From: Gaiella occulta
Lineage (GTDB): Bacteria > Actinomycetota > Thermoleophilia > Gaiellales > Gaiellaceae
NCBI RefSeq assembly: GCF_003351045.1
Contig: NZ_QQZY01000011.1
Span: forward strand, 1 to 56,861
Reading direction: 5' to 3'
Length of the DNA: 56,861 nucleotides
The notes under the pieces were generated by a model. It saw only the letters and a program-made list of their open reading frames with translations. It searched no databases and was not told the DNA's origin. Every line of letters starts with the position of its first letter. Positions within the stretch are counted from its first letter, which is position 1. Below, piece by piece: positions 24,800-33,144 of this stretch. Position numbers and translations under genes: made by a program.

Positions 24800-25768
24800 T
24801 CAGCGCAGCAGGAAGCCCTCGCCGAGCGGGTCGTCCGGATCGAGCACGAACACCGCCTCGCCGGTGCGGTAGGCGCGGCCCTCGACCTCGGTGACGACGG
24901 CGGGCCTGCCCGCGACCTCGGTGCCGCCGACGACCCGGCCGCTGAACGACGACCCCACGATCGACAGGTGGCGGAGCTCCTCCCCTCGCGGCAGCCGCGC
25001 CGACGCGTCGAGCAGGGCCAGCCGCGCCGAGGTGCCCGACCCGCAGGGAGAGCGGTCGACCTCGCCGTCGGCGAACACCGTCACGTTGCGCTGCGTGAGG
25101 GGCCGCTCCGCCTCCTCCTGCCAGAAGATCACGCCGTAGACGTCGCGCAGCTCGGGCTCGACGGGATGGACGACATCGTGCTCGGCCTCGATCGCCCGCT
25201 TGATCGCGCGGCCGAGCTCGATCAGCCGCGGCAGCTCGGCCCGCTCGACACGCTCCCGCAGCGACGCGTAGAAGGCGCCGCCGAAGGCGACGTCGACGGT
25301 GAACGGCCCTGCCTCGAGGCCGGTCGCCCACACGAACGACGGCACGTTGCGGAACCGCACCGAGCGCACCCTTCCGCCCTCGACGGCGGCCCAGGTCTCG
25401 ATCCTGCCGCAGGGCACGTCGACGACGACGCGGTTCTCGCCCTCGCGCCGCTCGACCACGCCCTCGTCCAGGGCCCAGGTGACGAGGGCGATCGTGCCGT
25501 GGCCGCACGCCGTGGAGTAGCCGGCGTTGTGGAAGAACACGACGCCGAGATCGGCGCCTTCGTCGTTTGCGGGGACGACGTGGCAGCCGTACATGTCGGC
25601 GTGCCCGCGCGGCTCGAACACGAGCAGCCGCCGCACGTGGTCGAGCCGCTCGCGCGCGTCGCGACGGCGCTCGAGGACCGTCCTGCCGCGAAGCGGCTCG
25701 GTGCCGCCGGTGACGATGCGAAACGGCTCGCCCCCTGTGTGGTAGTCGACGACGCGGATCGTGCTCAT
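24800..25768 (-). CDS. Proline racemase / 4-hydroxyproline 2-epimerase family protein
   Basis: 322 residues. Both catalytic cysteines are present: the first in YSTACGHGTIAL and the second in DRSPCGSGTSARLA. Having two cysteines fits racemases and 4-hydroxyproline 2-epimerases and argues against trans-3-hydroxyproline dehydratase, in which the second is Thr. The N-terminal DYHTGGEPFRIV is typical. The exact substrate is not settled: no hydroxyproline catabolic genes lie beside it. The ATG start is at 25768. It is convergent with the selenoprotein gene, 22 bp away. Confidence 0.85.
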   Translation of the reverse strand: MSTIRVVDYHTGGEPFRIVTGGTEPLRGRTVLERRRDARERLDHVRRLLVFEPRGHADMYGCHVVPANDEGADLGVVFFHNAGYSTACGHGTIALVTWALDEGVVERREGENRVVVDVPCGRIETWAAVEGGRVRSVRFRNVPSFVWATGLEAGPFTVDVAFGGAFYASLRERVERAELPRLIELGRAIKRAIEAEHDVVHPVEPELRDVYGVIFWQEEAERPLTQRNVTVFADGEVDRSPCGSGTSARLALLDASARLPRGEELRHLSIVGSSFSGRVVGGTEVAGRPAVVTEVEGRAYRTGEAVFVLDPDDPLGEGFLLR

Positions 25769-25784
25769 CGCGCCCGCGCGCGCA

Positions 25785-26555
25785 TCATGCGCCGGAGAAT
25801 CTCGCCGCGCGCTTCTCCAGAAAGGCCGCCACTCCTTCGGCGAAGTCGGCGGTCTCGACGGCCGACTGCTGCAGCTCCGCCTCGAGCGCGAGCTGCTCCT
25901 CGAGCCCCGCGGCGTGCGCATGCTCGAGCAGCCGCTTCGTCATCCCGACCGCGCGCGTCGGCAGCGACGCCCAGCCCGCGGCGATCTCGCCGAGGCGCTC
26001 GCCGAACACGCCGGCCGGCACGACCTCCGACACGAGCCCCCATGCGAGCGCCTCGCCGGCCGTCAAGCGCCGGTTCGAGCTCATCCACTCGAAGGCGCGC
26101 GCGAACCCGAGCAGGCGGTGGATGAACCAGCTTCCGCCGGAGTCGGGCACGAGCCCGATGCCGGCGAAGCCGGGCACGAAGCTCGCCGCATCCGACGCGA
26201 TGCGCACGTCGCACGCGCAGGCGAGCGAGAGCCCCGCCCCCGCGACCGGGCCGTTGACGGCGGCGATCACCGGCTTCTCGAGCGAGCGGATGCGGCGGAT
26301 GTTGGGGTGGTAGGTCTGCTCGAGCTCGTCGCGCAGCGAGCCGGACATGGAGGAGAGCTCGCGCAGATCCTGCCCGGCGCAGAAGCCGCGGCCCGCCCCG
26401 GTGATGACGACGGCGCGGACGGCGGGGTCGGCGGCGTCCTCGAGCGCCGAGCGGAGCGCGGCGTGGAGCGCACGGTCGAACGCGTTGAAGACGTCCGGTC
26501 GATTGAGGGTGATCGTCAGAACCGCGCCCTGGCGGGCGGTCAGCACCTCGCTCAT
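25785..26555 (-). CDS. Enoyl-CoA hydratase/isomerase family protein (PaaG-like)
   Basis: 256 residues of the crotonase fold: ITLNRPDVFNAFD, AVVITGAGRGFCAGQDL (first oxyanion-hole segment) and KPVIAAVNGPVAGAGLSLA (second). AFVPGFAGIGLVPDSGGSW and the FxxG(x)D pattern resemble PaaG-type epoxyphenylacetyl-CoA isomerase, which uses an Asp in this region. No phenylacetate operon is present, so a general CoA-ester role is equally possible. ATG 26555 follows TAGGCT by 6 nt. Confidence 0.82.
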   Translation of the reverse strand: MSEVLTARQGAVLTITLNRPDVFNAFDRALHAALRSALEDAADPAVRAVVITGAGRGFCAGQDLRELSSMSGSLRDELEQTYHPNIRRIRSLEKPVIAAVNGPVAGAGLSLACACDVRIASDAASFVPGFAGIGLVPDSGGSWFIHRLLGFARAFEWMSSNRRLTAGEALAWGLVSEVVPAGVFGERLGEIAAGWASLPTRAVGMTKRLLEHAHAAGLEEQLALEAELQQSAVETADFAEGVAAFLEKRAARFSGA

Positions 26556-26564
26556 CAGCCGAGC

Positions 26565-27017
26565 CTACCGCTGCGCCGGAGCGGGCGCGAACGGGTCGAG
26601 CACCTTGATCCCGGCGAACTTGAAGTAGTCGCGATCGCGTGTCCAGATGCTCTCGACGCCGTTCGCGCGCATCAGGGCGACGATGTGCGCATCCGGGAAG
26701 AGGTTGCCGCGCGGGGAGGCCTCGTCCGCGACGACCCGGAAGCCCGCCCAGAAGTCCGCATCCTCGCCGGGGCTTCGCACATGAGGCAGTCCGAGCAGGG
26801 CGGTGAGATTCGCCACGGCCTCACGGGATGACAGCGGGCTGGCAAAGATCGACGGATGCGTCGCGATGCGCAGATACGCCATCGCCGTGGGCCAGAAGAG
26901 GTAGACGAGCTCCCGCCCTGCTGCGATGCGCTCGACGAAGGCGAGCGCCGCGCCGTGAAACGGGCTCGACGTGTCCGACGCATACAGCAGCGGATTGACG
27001 TCGATTGCGGCGCTCAC
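26565..27017 (-). CDS. vapC: VapC-type PIN-domain toxin
   Basis: 150 residues of the PIN fold. The acidic residues expected for Mg-dependent RNase activity are visible: Asp in AAIDVNPLLYASD, Asp in LFPDAHIVALM and Asp in WTRDRDYFKF. VapC toxins cleave tRNA or rRNA. GTG 27017 overlaps the stop of the small upstream antitoxin gene (GTGA), the usual VapBC arrangement. Confidence 0.85.
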   Translation of the reverse strand: MSAAIDVNPLLYASDTSSPFHGAALAFVERIAAGRELVYLFWPTAMAYLRIATHPSIFASPLSSREAVANLTALLGLPHVRSPGEDADFWAGFRVVADEASPRGNLFPDAHIVALMRANGVESIWTRDRDYFKFAGIKVLDPFAPAPAQR

Positions 27018-27241
27018 GAAGCGTCGAGAAGCGCGTGGACCGCATCCTTGTCGTCGAGATCGACGGATGCCGACATCGCTTTCGTCGTCCAGGCAAACGG
27101 CGGCGGGGGCGCCTGCGATGCAGCGAGGGCGACCGCCAGCAGCTCCGAGACGAGCGCGCCGATGGTCTTGCCTTCGGCCGCCTGCCGGCGCCTCAGCTCG
27201 CGCATCACGGTCGCATCGATGTCGAGCGTCGTCCGCGCCAC
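27014..27241 (-). CDS. vapB: VapB-type antitoxin
   Basis: 75 residues. The N-terminal ARTTLDIDATVMRELRRRQA is a ribbon-helix-helix-like DNA-binding segment, and the C-terminal half (PPPPFAWTTKAMSASVDLDD) is a flexible toxin-binding tail. It should neutralise VapC and repress the operon. The start GTG 27241 lies 7 nt after a TAGCAT -10 box that is embedded in two palindromic repeats. Confidence 0.8.
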   Translation of the reverse strand: MARTTLDIDATVMRELRRRQAAEGKTIGALVSELLAVALAASQAPPPPFAWTTKAMSASVDLDDKDAVHALLDAS

Positions 27242-27274
27242 GCATCTGATGCTATCAGGTCGCGCATCAGATGT
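27242..27274 (-). promoter_or_regulatory. vapBC operator: two GCATC-N-GATG palindromes over the promoter
   Basis: GCATCTGATGC (27242-27252) and GCATCAGATGT (27264-27274) are two copies of a short palindrome with centres 22 bp apart, two helical turns. They also form one larger inverted repeat (CATCTGATG / CATCAGATG). The -10 box TAGCAT (27254-27249, minus) overlaps the first copy. This is a plausible VapB autorepression site. Confidence 0.68.
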
Positions 27275-27322
27275 CGAGCAATGAGCGTCTCCCGGCGCCG
27301 GCCAACGTATAGCGTCACCCGC

Positions 27323-27769
27323 ATGGGCTCGACCGGAGTTGCAGCCTCGTTCGCGTTCGCCGCCGGGCTGGGCGGGGCGGTTCAGATCGCCGTGCAGGGA
27401 CGGCTCGGCGACCGCATCGGCAGCGTCGAAGCGCTCGCCTGCGCCGTCGTCGTGGGCGCCGCGACCGCGCTCGTCGTCGTGCTCGTCGCGCGCCGCAGCC
27501 TCGACGGCCTCCGGGCGGGTTTCGCAGGGCCGAAGTGGTTGCTGCTCGGCGGCCTCATGAGCGCCCTGATCGTGCTCTCGATCACCGTCGCCGGACCGCG
27601 GATCGGCATCGTCGCCACGACGGCACTCCTGATCGTGGGCCAGTTCTCGCTCGCAACGGCGATCGACCGCTTCGGCTGGTTCGGCGTCCAGCAGGTGCCG
27701 CTCGCCTGGCCGCGCCTGCTCGGCCTCGCTCTGCTCGCCGCGGGTGCCGCGCTGACGCTGAAGCGGTGA
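27323..27769 (+). CDS. YdcZ/DUF606-type DMT transporter
   Basis: 148 residues with five hydrophobic helices, a half-size DMT-family protein. SFAFAAGLGGAVQIAVQGRLG and LIVGQFSLATAIDRFGWFG are typical of DUF606/YdcZ. ATG 27323 follows TAGCGT by 7 nt. Its stop overlaps the next transporter start (GTGA), so the two are co-expressed. The substrate is unknown. Confidence 0.82.
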   Translation: MGSTGVAASFAFAAGLGGAVQIAVQGRLGDRIGSVEALACAVVVGAATALVVVLVARRSLDGLRAGFAGPKWLLLGGLMSALIVLSITVAGPRIGIVATTALLIVGQFSLATAIDRFGWFGVQQVPLAWPRLLGLALLAAGAALTLKR

Positions 27770-28659
27770 GCGCGCGCGCGTGGCTCGCGCTCTGGGCCGT
27801 CTACGTGATCTGGGGCTCGACCTATCTCGGCATCGAGCTCGCCGGAGAGACGATCCCGCCCGTGTTCGCCGCGGGCGTGCGCTTCCTCCTCGCCGGCGCG
27901 CTGATGGGCGGGTGGGTCGCGGTACGGCGCGGACGGGCGCCCTTCCGGGTCGGCCGCAGCGAGCTCGCGTCGGCGATGCTCGTGGGCGTGCTCCTGCTCG
28001 GTGCGAACGCGATGCTGTTCGTCGCCGAACGGCGCGTCCCGATCGGACTGGCCTCGCTGCTGATCGCATCGGTGCCGCTCTGGATCGTGCTGCTCCGCAC
28101 CGTCAGCGGCGACCGGCCGAGGCGCGTCGCACTTGTCGGGGTCGTCACGGGTTTCGCGGGTATCGCGCTGCTCGTCCGGCCGGGAGGAGGGGCGAGCTCC
28201 GGCGGGATCCTGCTCGTCCTCGGCTCGGCCTCGATCTGGGCCACCGGATCGTTCCTCTCCTCCCGCTTGCCGTTGCCACCCGACGCGTTCGTCGCGACGG
28301 CGATCGAGATGCTCGCCGGAGGAGCGATGCTGCTCCCGCTCGGCCTCGTCCTCGCGGGCGACGAGTCGCTCGGCCCCGCGTCGTGGTCAGGAAGGTCGCT
28401 CGCAGGCCTCGCCTACCTCGTCCTGATCGGCTCCCTCGTCGGCTATACGGCCTATGTCTGGCTGCTCGCGCACATCCCGATCGGGACGGTCGCGACCTAC
28501 GCCTACGTGAACCCGGTGGTGGCGATCCTGCTCGGCGTGATCGTCCTCGACGAGGGGGTCACGTGGCAGATCGCCGCCGGCGCCACGGTCGTGCTCGCGT
28601 CGGTTGCGCTCGTGATCCGCAACGAGGCGGCCCAGGTCGTCGAGCCGTTCGCGGAATGA
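27766..28659 (+). CDS. EamA-family DMT exporter
   Basis: 297 residues with ten predicted membrane helices in two EamA repeats. Family blocks include AVYVIWGSTYLGIELAGETIPP in the first repeat and AHIPIGTVATYAYVNPVVAILLG in the second. It resembles RhaT/YdcZ-type metabolite exporters. The GTG start overlaps the preceding DMT gene, and a strong hairpin follows its stop. It flanks the purine island but nothing proves a purine substrate. Confidence 0.87.
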   Translation: MSARAWLALWAVYVIWGSTYLGIELAGETIPPVFAAGVRFLLAGALMGGWVAVRRGRAPFRVGRSELASAMLVGVLLLGANAMLFVAERRVPIGLASLLIASVPLWIVLLRTVSGDRPRRVALVGVVTGFAGIALLVRPGGGASSGGILLVLGSASIWATGSFLSSRLPLPPDAFVATAIEMLAGGAMLLPLGLVLAGDESLGPASWSGRSLAGLAYLVLIGSLVGYTAYVWLLAHIPIGTVATYAYVNPVVAILLGVIVLDEGVTWQIAAGATVVLASVALVIRNEAAQVVEPFAE

Positions 28660-28668
28660 GCGAACACC

Positions 28669-28690
28669 GGGCGACGCGCGGGCGTCGCCC
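28669..28690. terminator. Bidirectional hairpin between convergent EamA and xdhA genes
   Basis: GGGCGACG (28669-28676), a 6-nt loop and CGTCGCCC (28683-28690) form a perfect 8-bp stem that ends exactly at the xdhA stop codon and 9 bp after the EamA stop. There is no U-tract, as is common in GC-rich actinobacteria. It could end both converging transcripts. Confidence 0.6.
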
Positions 28691-30916
28691 CTACGAGAGC
28701 GCGAGCCCCACGATCTCGTCGGGCCGGACCGGCACGCGGCGGAGCGGCTTGCCGGTCGCAGCGCGCAGCGCCGCCGCCACCGCCGCGGTGGAGACGACGG
28801 TGGGCGGCTCGCCGACGCCCTTGGCGCCGTAGGGCGCGGCGGGCTCGGGCACCTCGACCAGCACGGACTCGACCGGCGGCATGTCGAGCGCCGTCGGGAT
28901 GAGGTAGTCGGTGAAGCTCGCGTTCGTGATCCTGCCGTCCCGCGTCTGGATCTCCTCCATCAACGCCAGCCCGATGCCCTGGGCGGTGCCCCCCTCGATC
29001 TGGCCCTCGAGCGCGATCGGGTTGATCGCGCGGCCGACGTCCTGGGCCGTGCCGACCCAGACGACGCGCGTGAGGCCGAGCTCGACGTCCACCTCCGCGA
29101 CGACGCGCATCGCCGCACAGGCGAACGCGACGTGCGCACGCTCGCCTGTCACCTGGCCGCTCTCCGGGTCGAGCGGCGTCGTGCGGGGGTGCCGGTGCAC
29201 GCGCTCGACGTCGACCTCGCCGCCGCCCGAGCGCTCGCGCTGCTCGAGCGCGGCCCGGCACGCGTCGCGCACGGCGCCGGCCGCCATCCATGTCATGCGC
29301 GAGGCCGACGCGGAGCCGGCGGAGCCGACCGTCGACGTCGTGTGGGGCATCAGCGTGACCGCGTCCGTTCCGAGCTCGGTGCGCGCCACCTGCAGGATGA
29401 CGCCGGTCACGCCCTGCCCCACCTCCGCCGCCGCGCAGTGGACCTCGGCGCTGCCGTCGGCCCGCAACACCACGCGGGCGGCGCACGAGTCGTCGAACCC
29501 CTCCGAGTAGCAGATGTTCTTGAACCCCACGGCGAAGCCGACGCCGCGGCGGACGCCCTCGCCGCGGGTCGTGTTGCCGGCGCCGCCGGGGAGGCGGATC
29601 GGGTCGCGCGGAAGCTCCTCCGCGGGGGGCACGGGGATCGCGGCCGCCGCCCGGATCGTCTCGGCGACGGGGCACGAGCCCTCGACCACCTGCCCTGTCG
29701 GCAGCACGTCGCCGGGCGCGAGGGCGTTGAGGAGGCGGAGATCGACCGGGTCGATGCCGAGCTCGGCCGCCAGCAGGTCCATCTGGGCCTCGGCGGCAAA
29801 GCAGGTCTGCACCGCCCCGAAGCCGCGCATGGCACCGCACGGCGGGTTGTTCGTGTACACGGCGGTCGCCTCGATGAGCGCGTTGTCGACGCGGTACGGG
29901 CCGACGGCGAACGAGGCGGCGTTCGAGGCGACGGCCGTCGAGCTCGAGGCGTAGGCGCCGCCGTCGAGCAGGATCCGCATGCGGACGTTGACGAGGCGCC
30001 CGTCGCGCGTCGCCCGGTGCTCGCACCACATGCGCGCCGGGTGCCGGTGGATGTGCCCGACGAACGACTCCTCGCGGTTGTAGACGATCTTCACCGGCCG
30101 GCTCGTGTGCAGCGCGAGCAGCGCGCCGTGGATCTGCATCGACAGGTCCTCGCGGCCGCCGAAGGCACCGCCGACGCCGGCGAGGTGGATCCGCACCTGC
30201 TCGGGGTCGAGCCCGAGGCACGGCGCCACCTGGTCGCGGTCGACGTGCAGCCACTGGGTGGCGACGTAGATGTCGACGCCGCCCTCGCCGTCCGGCACCG
30301 CGAGCCCGCTCTCGGGGCCGAGGAAGGCCTGGTCCTGGATGCCGACCTCGTACACGCCCGTGACCGACACGTCCCCCTGCGCGTCCGGGTCGCCGTGCCG
30401 GATCACCATGTGGCGGACGACGTTCGGCCGCGGGTCGTCGCGGTACCCGTGCCCCATCGTCGGCCGCTCCGGGTGCAGGGGCTCCATCTCGGTGGCCCGC
30501 TCCATGTCGGAGACGACCGGCAGCTCCTCGTAGACGACGCGGATCGCCTCGGCGGCCCGGCGTGCCTGCTCCGGATGCTCGGCCGCGACGAGGGCGACGG
30601 CCTCGCCGAAGTAGCGGACGCGATCGTGCGCGAGCACGGGCTGGTCGGCGAACTCGAGCCCGTAGGTCTTCTGCCCCGGGACGTCGTCGTGGGTCAGCAC
30701 CGCGTGCACGCCGGACATGGTGAGCGCGGCGGAGACGTCGATCTCGACGATGCGCGCGTGCGGATGCGGGCTGCGGAGAGTGTGGCCCCACAGCATCCCG
30801 GCCGCCTGGAGATCGCTCGCATAGGCGAACTCTCCTTTCACCTTCGGCGGGCCGTCGAGCCGGGGCACGCTGTCTCCGACCCGACCGACGCCCGGGGTGG
30901 TCGCGGTCGCGCTCAC
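28691..30916 (-). CDS. xdhA: Xanthine dehydrogenase, molybdenum-binding subunit
   Basis: 741 residues of the xanthine oxidase large-subunit family. GVGGAFGGREDLSMQIHGAL is the Mo-pterin loop, GQGVTGVILQVARTELG a second cofactor contact, and the catalytic Glu is Glu703 in GAKGVGEPP. No CoxL-type active-site loop is seen, so hypoxanthine/xanthine hydroxylation is favoured, matching the surrounding purine genes. GTG 30916 overlaps the stop of the 2Fe-2S subunit gene. It is last in a long minus-strand operon beginning with allantoinase. No XdhC-type maturation factor is in the window. Confidence 0.88.
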   Translation of the reverse strand: MSATATTPGVGRVGDSVPRLDGPPKVKGEFAYASDLQAAGMLWGHTLRSPHPHARIVEIDVSAALTMSGVHAVLTHDDVPGQKTYGLEFADQPVLAHDRVRYFGEAVALVAAEHPEQARRAAEAIRVVYEELPVVSDMERATEMEPLHPERPTMGHGYRDDPRPNVVRHMVIRHGDPDAQGDVSVTGVYEVGIQDQAFLGPESGLAVPDGEGGVDIYVATQWLHVDRDQVAPCLGLDPEQVRIHLAGVGGAFGGREDLSMQIHGALLALHTSRPVKIVYNREESFVGHIHRHPARMWCEHRATRDGRLVNVRMRILLDGGAYASSSTAVASNAASFAVGPYRVDNALIEATAVYTNNPPCGAMRGFGAVQTCFAAEAQMDLLAAELGIDPVDLRLLNALAPGDVLPTGQVVEGSCPVAETIRAAAAIPVPPAEELPRDPIRLPGGAGNTTRGEGVRRGVGFAVGFKNICYSEGFDDSCAARVVLRADGSAEVHCAAAEVGQGVTGVILQVARTELGTDAVTLMPHTTSTVGSAGSASASRMTWMAAGAVRDACRAALEQRERSGGGEVDVERVHRHPRTTPLDPESGQVTGERAHVAFACAAMRVVAEVDVELGLTRVVWVGTAQDVGRAINPIALEGQIEGGTAQGIGLALMEEIQTRDGRITNASFTDYLIPTALDMPPVESVLVEVPEPAAPYGAKGVGEPPTVVSTAAVAAALRAATGKPLRRVPVRPDEIVGLALS

Positions 30917-31368
30917 GACATTGCCGCCCGGTGCACCGCATCGAAGATCTTCGCGTAGCCCGTGCAACGGCAGAGGTTCCCCGAGAGCGCTTCACGGATC
31001 TCGTCGTCGCTCGGTGAGGGATTCGACTCGAGCAGGTCGACGGTGGCGACGACGAGCCCCGGAGTGCAGAACCCGCATTGCACCGCACCGGCCTGGACGT
31101 ATGCCTCCTGCACGCGGTGGAGCCGGTCGCCGTCCGCGAGGCCCTCCACCGTCGTCACCACATGCCCGTCCGCCTGCGCGCCCAGCACGAGGCAGGCGCA
31201 GACGAGCACGCCGTCGAGCAGCACCGAGCACGACCCGCATTCCCCCTGCTCGCACGCGTTCTTCGAGCCGAGCAGGCCGAGCCGCTCCCGCAGGACGTAG
31301 AGGAGGCTCTCGCCGCCCCACGCCTCCGTCTCCCGGCACTCGCCGTTGACCGTCAACGCGATCTTCAT
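30913..31368 (-). CDS. xdhC: Xanthine dehydrogenase, 2Fe-2S subunit
   Basis: 151 residues. The plant-ferredoxin-like N-terminal domain binds one 2Fe-2S cluster (CEQGECGSCSVLLDG, then CAC). The helical C-terminal domain binds the second (CGFCTPG and CRCTGY). It passes electrons from the molybdenum centre to FAD. It lies between the FAD and molybdenum subunit genes and overlaps the latter by four bases. The symbol follows the E. coli subunit naming. Confidence 0.9.
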   Translation of the reverse strand: MKIALTVNGECRETEAWGGESLLYVLRERLGLLGSKNACEQGECGSCSVLLDGVLVCACLVLGAQADGHVVTTVEGLADGDRLHRVQEAYVQAGAVQCGFCTPGLVVATVDLLESNPSPSDDEIREALSGNLCRCTGYAKIFDAVHRAAMS

Positions 31369-31387
31369 CCGCACCCCCTCCACAGGC

Positions 31388-32179
31388 TCATGCCAGGCAC
31401 CTCTCGAGCGCGCGGCCCGCGAGCACGCGAAGCGCGTGACGCCGGTACGCCGCCGTCCCGCGGACGTCGTCGATCGGGCTGGCCGCCCCGGCGACGAGGT
31501 CGGGAAAGCTTTCCCTGGCGTCGAGCGGGGCGGACACGAGGCGTACGGTCGGCGCCGCCGATCCGAACGCGGCGCGCAGCTCGCCGCGCGCGAGGTCGGC
31601 GTGCAGCGCGAGCGAGCACACCGAGATCACCATCGCGTTGCGAGGCCCCACCTTCATGAACGTCTGCGGCGCGCGGCTCGGCTCGACGCGGACGGACACG
31701 ATGATCTCGTCGGGCTCGAGCACGTTGCGCTTCACCCCGACGAGGAACGCATCGAGCGGTATGCGGCGCTCGCCGCGGACGCTTGCGACGAGGACGACCG
31801 CCCCCTCCGCGAGCAGCGGCGGCAGCGCGTCGCCGGCCGGGGAGGCCGTGCCGAGGTTGCCGCCGATCGTTCCGCGGTTGCGGATCTGCGGCGATCCGAC
31901 GGTCCGCGACGCTTCCGCGAGCGCCGGCATCTCGTCCGCGAGCGCACCGCGCATCGCCTCGGCGTAGGTGAGGCCGGCGCCGAGCAGGAGGGCGCCGTTC
32001 TCGCGCGACCAGCCTCGCAGCTCCGCCACCTCGTTGAGGTTGACGAGCGCCGGAGGGCGCGAGCGGTCGAAGTTGAGCTCGACGAGCACGTCCGTGCCCC
32101 CCTGCAGGAAGCGCGCCTGCGGCAGCTCCGCCTTGAGGCACAGGGCTTCGTCGAGGGTGCGGGGGGTGACGACGTCCAT
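31388..32179 (-). CDS. xdhB: Xanthine dehydrogenase, FAD-binding subunit
   Basis: 263 residues of the CoxM/XdhB fold. FLQGGTDVLVELNF is the first FAD loop and TIGGNLGTASPAGDALP the second, and the C-terminal CO-dehydrogenase-flavoprotein domain begins near residue 160. It passes electrons on to NAD or another acceptor. It starts 5 nt after the ABC permease stop, showing that transporter and dehydrogenase are made together. Confidence 0.9.
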   Translation of the reverse strand: MDVVTPRTLDEALCLKAELPQARFLQGGTDVLVELNFDRSRPPALVNLNEVAELRGWSRENGALLLGAGLTYAEAMRGALADEMPALAEASRTVGSPQIRNRGTIGGNLGTASPAGDALPPLLAEGAVVLVASVRGERRIPLDAFLVGVKRNVLEPDEIIVSVRVEPSRAPQTFMKVGPRNAMVISVCSLALHADLARGELRAAFGSAAPTVRLVSAPLDARESFPDLVAGAASPIDDVRGTAAYRRHALRVLAGRALERCLA

Positions 32180-32184
32180 CGTGG

Positions 32185-33144
32185 CTAGCGCTCCTCACGC
32201 ACGTACGGAATGCCAAGGCTACCCGGGGCACCGAGCCGCCGTTTGCCGATCCCGGAGGAGACGAGCACGAGCACGACGATCGTCATCACGTACGGCAGCG
32301 CCTGGAAGAGCTGCGGCGTGATCGTGACGCCGCGCGCCTGCAGCGTGAACGGCAGCGCCGAGAAGGCGCCGAACACGTACGCGCCGACGAGGCAGAGATC
32401 GGCGCGCCAGAACGCGAAGATGACGAGCGCGATCGCGATCCAGCCGGCGCCGGCGGTCAGCCCGTCCACCCACTGGGGCGTCAGCGCGAGGCTGAAGCAG
32501 GCGCCCCCGACGCCCGCGAACGCACCCCCGGCGAGCGTGTGCAGGTACCGGTACTTCGTGACCGCGATACCCATCGCGTCGGCGGCGGCCGGCGACTCGC
32601 CGACGGCGCGGACGTTGAGACCCGGCCGCGTACGGGCGAGGTAGAAGCCGACGGCGACGACGCAGAGCCACGAGGCGTACACGAGCCACGACTGCCCGAA
32701 GACGACCGGGCCGAGCACCGGCAGGTCCTGGAGCCCGAACAGGTTGACGGGCCCGAACGAGTAGCGGGCGGGGTTGTCGGCGAGGTTGAAGTCGTTGCCG
32801 ATGTACGACGAGAGCCCGGCGGCGCCCGCGAAGATGGTCAGCGCGAGACCCGAGACGATCTGGTTCGCGCGCAGCGTGATGACGAGGAAGGCCAGGATCA
32901 GCGCGGCCGCCGCGCCCGCGAGCGCCGCGACCCCGATCGCGACGGGAAGCACGAGGCCGGCGGGCCCGCCGACCCGCTGCACGGCGAGGAAGCCCATCAC
33001 CGCGCCGACGAGCATCATCCCCTCGACGCCGAGGTTGAGGACGCCGGAGCGCTCGGCCAGCAGCTCTCCGAGCGCCGCGTAGAGCAGCGGCGTGCCGTAC
33101 GCGACGGCCGACGCCAGCACGACGACGACGATGCTGTTGTTCAT
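32185..33144 (-). CDS. BMP-type ABC transporter permease (second)
   Basis: 319 residues with 8-9 membrane helices. LLYAALGELLAERSGVLNLGVEGMM is the family block with the N-terminal E-R-x-G-V-x-N motif, and the cytoplasmic loop GLNVRAVGESPAAADAMGI contacts the ATPase. It resembles NupQ of the Bacillus guanosine importer. It is paired with the next permease by an ATGA overlap. In this operon it most likely imports purine nucleosides or bases. Confidence 0.88.
   Translation of the reverse strand: MNNSIVVVVLASAVAYGTPLLYAALGELLAERSGVLNLGVEGMMLVGAVMGFLAVQRVGGPAGLVLPVAIGVAALAGAAAALILAFLVITLRANQIVSGLALTIFAGAAGLSSYIGNDFNLADNPARYSFGPVNLFGLQDLPVLGPVVFGQSWLVYASWLCVVAVGFYLARTRPGLNVRAVGESPAAADAMGIAVTKYRYLHTLAGGAFAGVGGACFSLALTPQWVDGLTAGAGWIAIALVIFAFWRADLCLVGAYVFGAFSALPFTLQARGVTITPQLFQALPYVMTIVVLVLVSSGIGKRRLGAPGSLGIPYVREER

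Noticed and set aside
24800-25768. trans-3-hydroxy-L-proline dehydratase
   Set aside because: The second active-site residue is Cys (SPCGSGT) rather than Thr, which fits racemase/epimerase chemistry.
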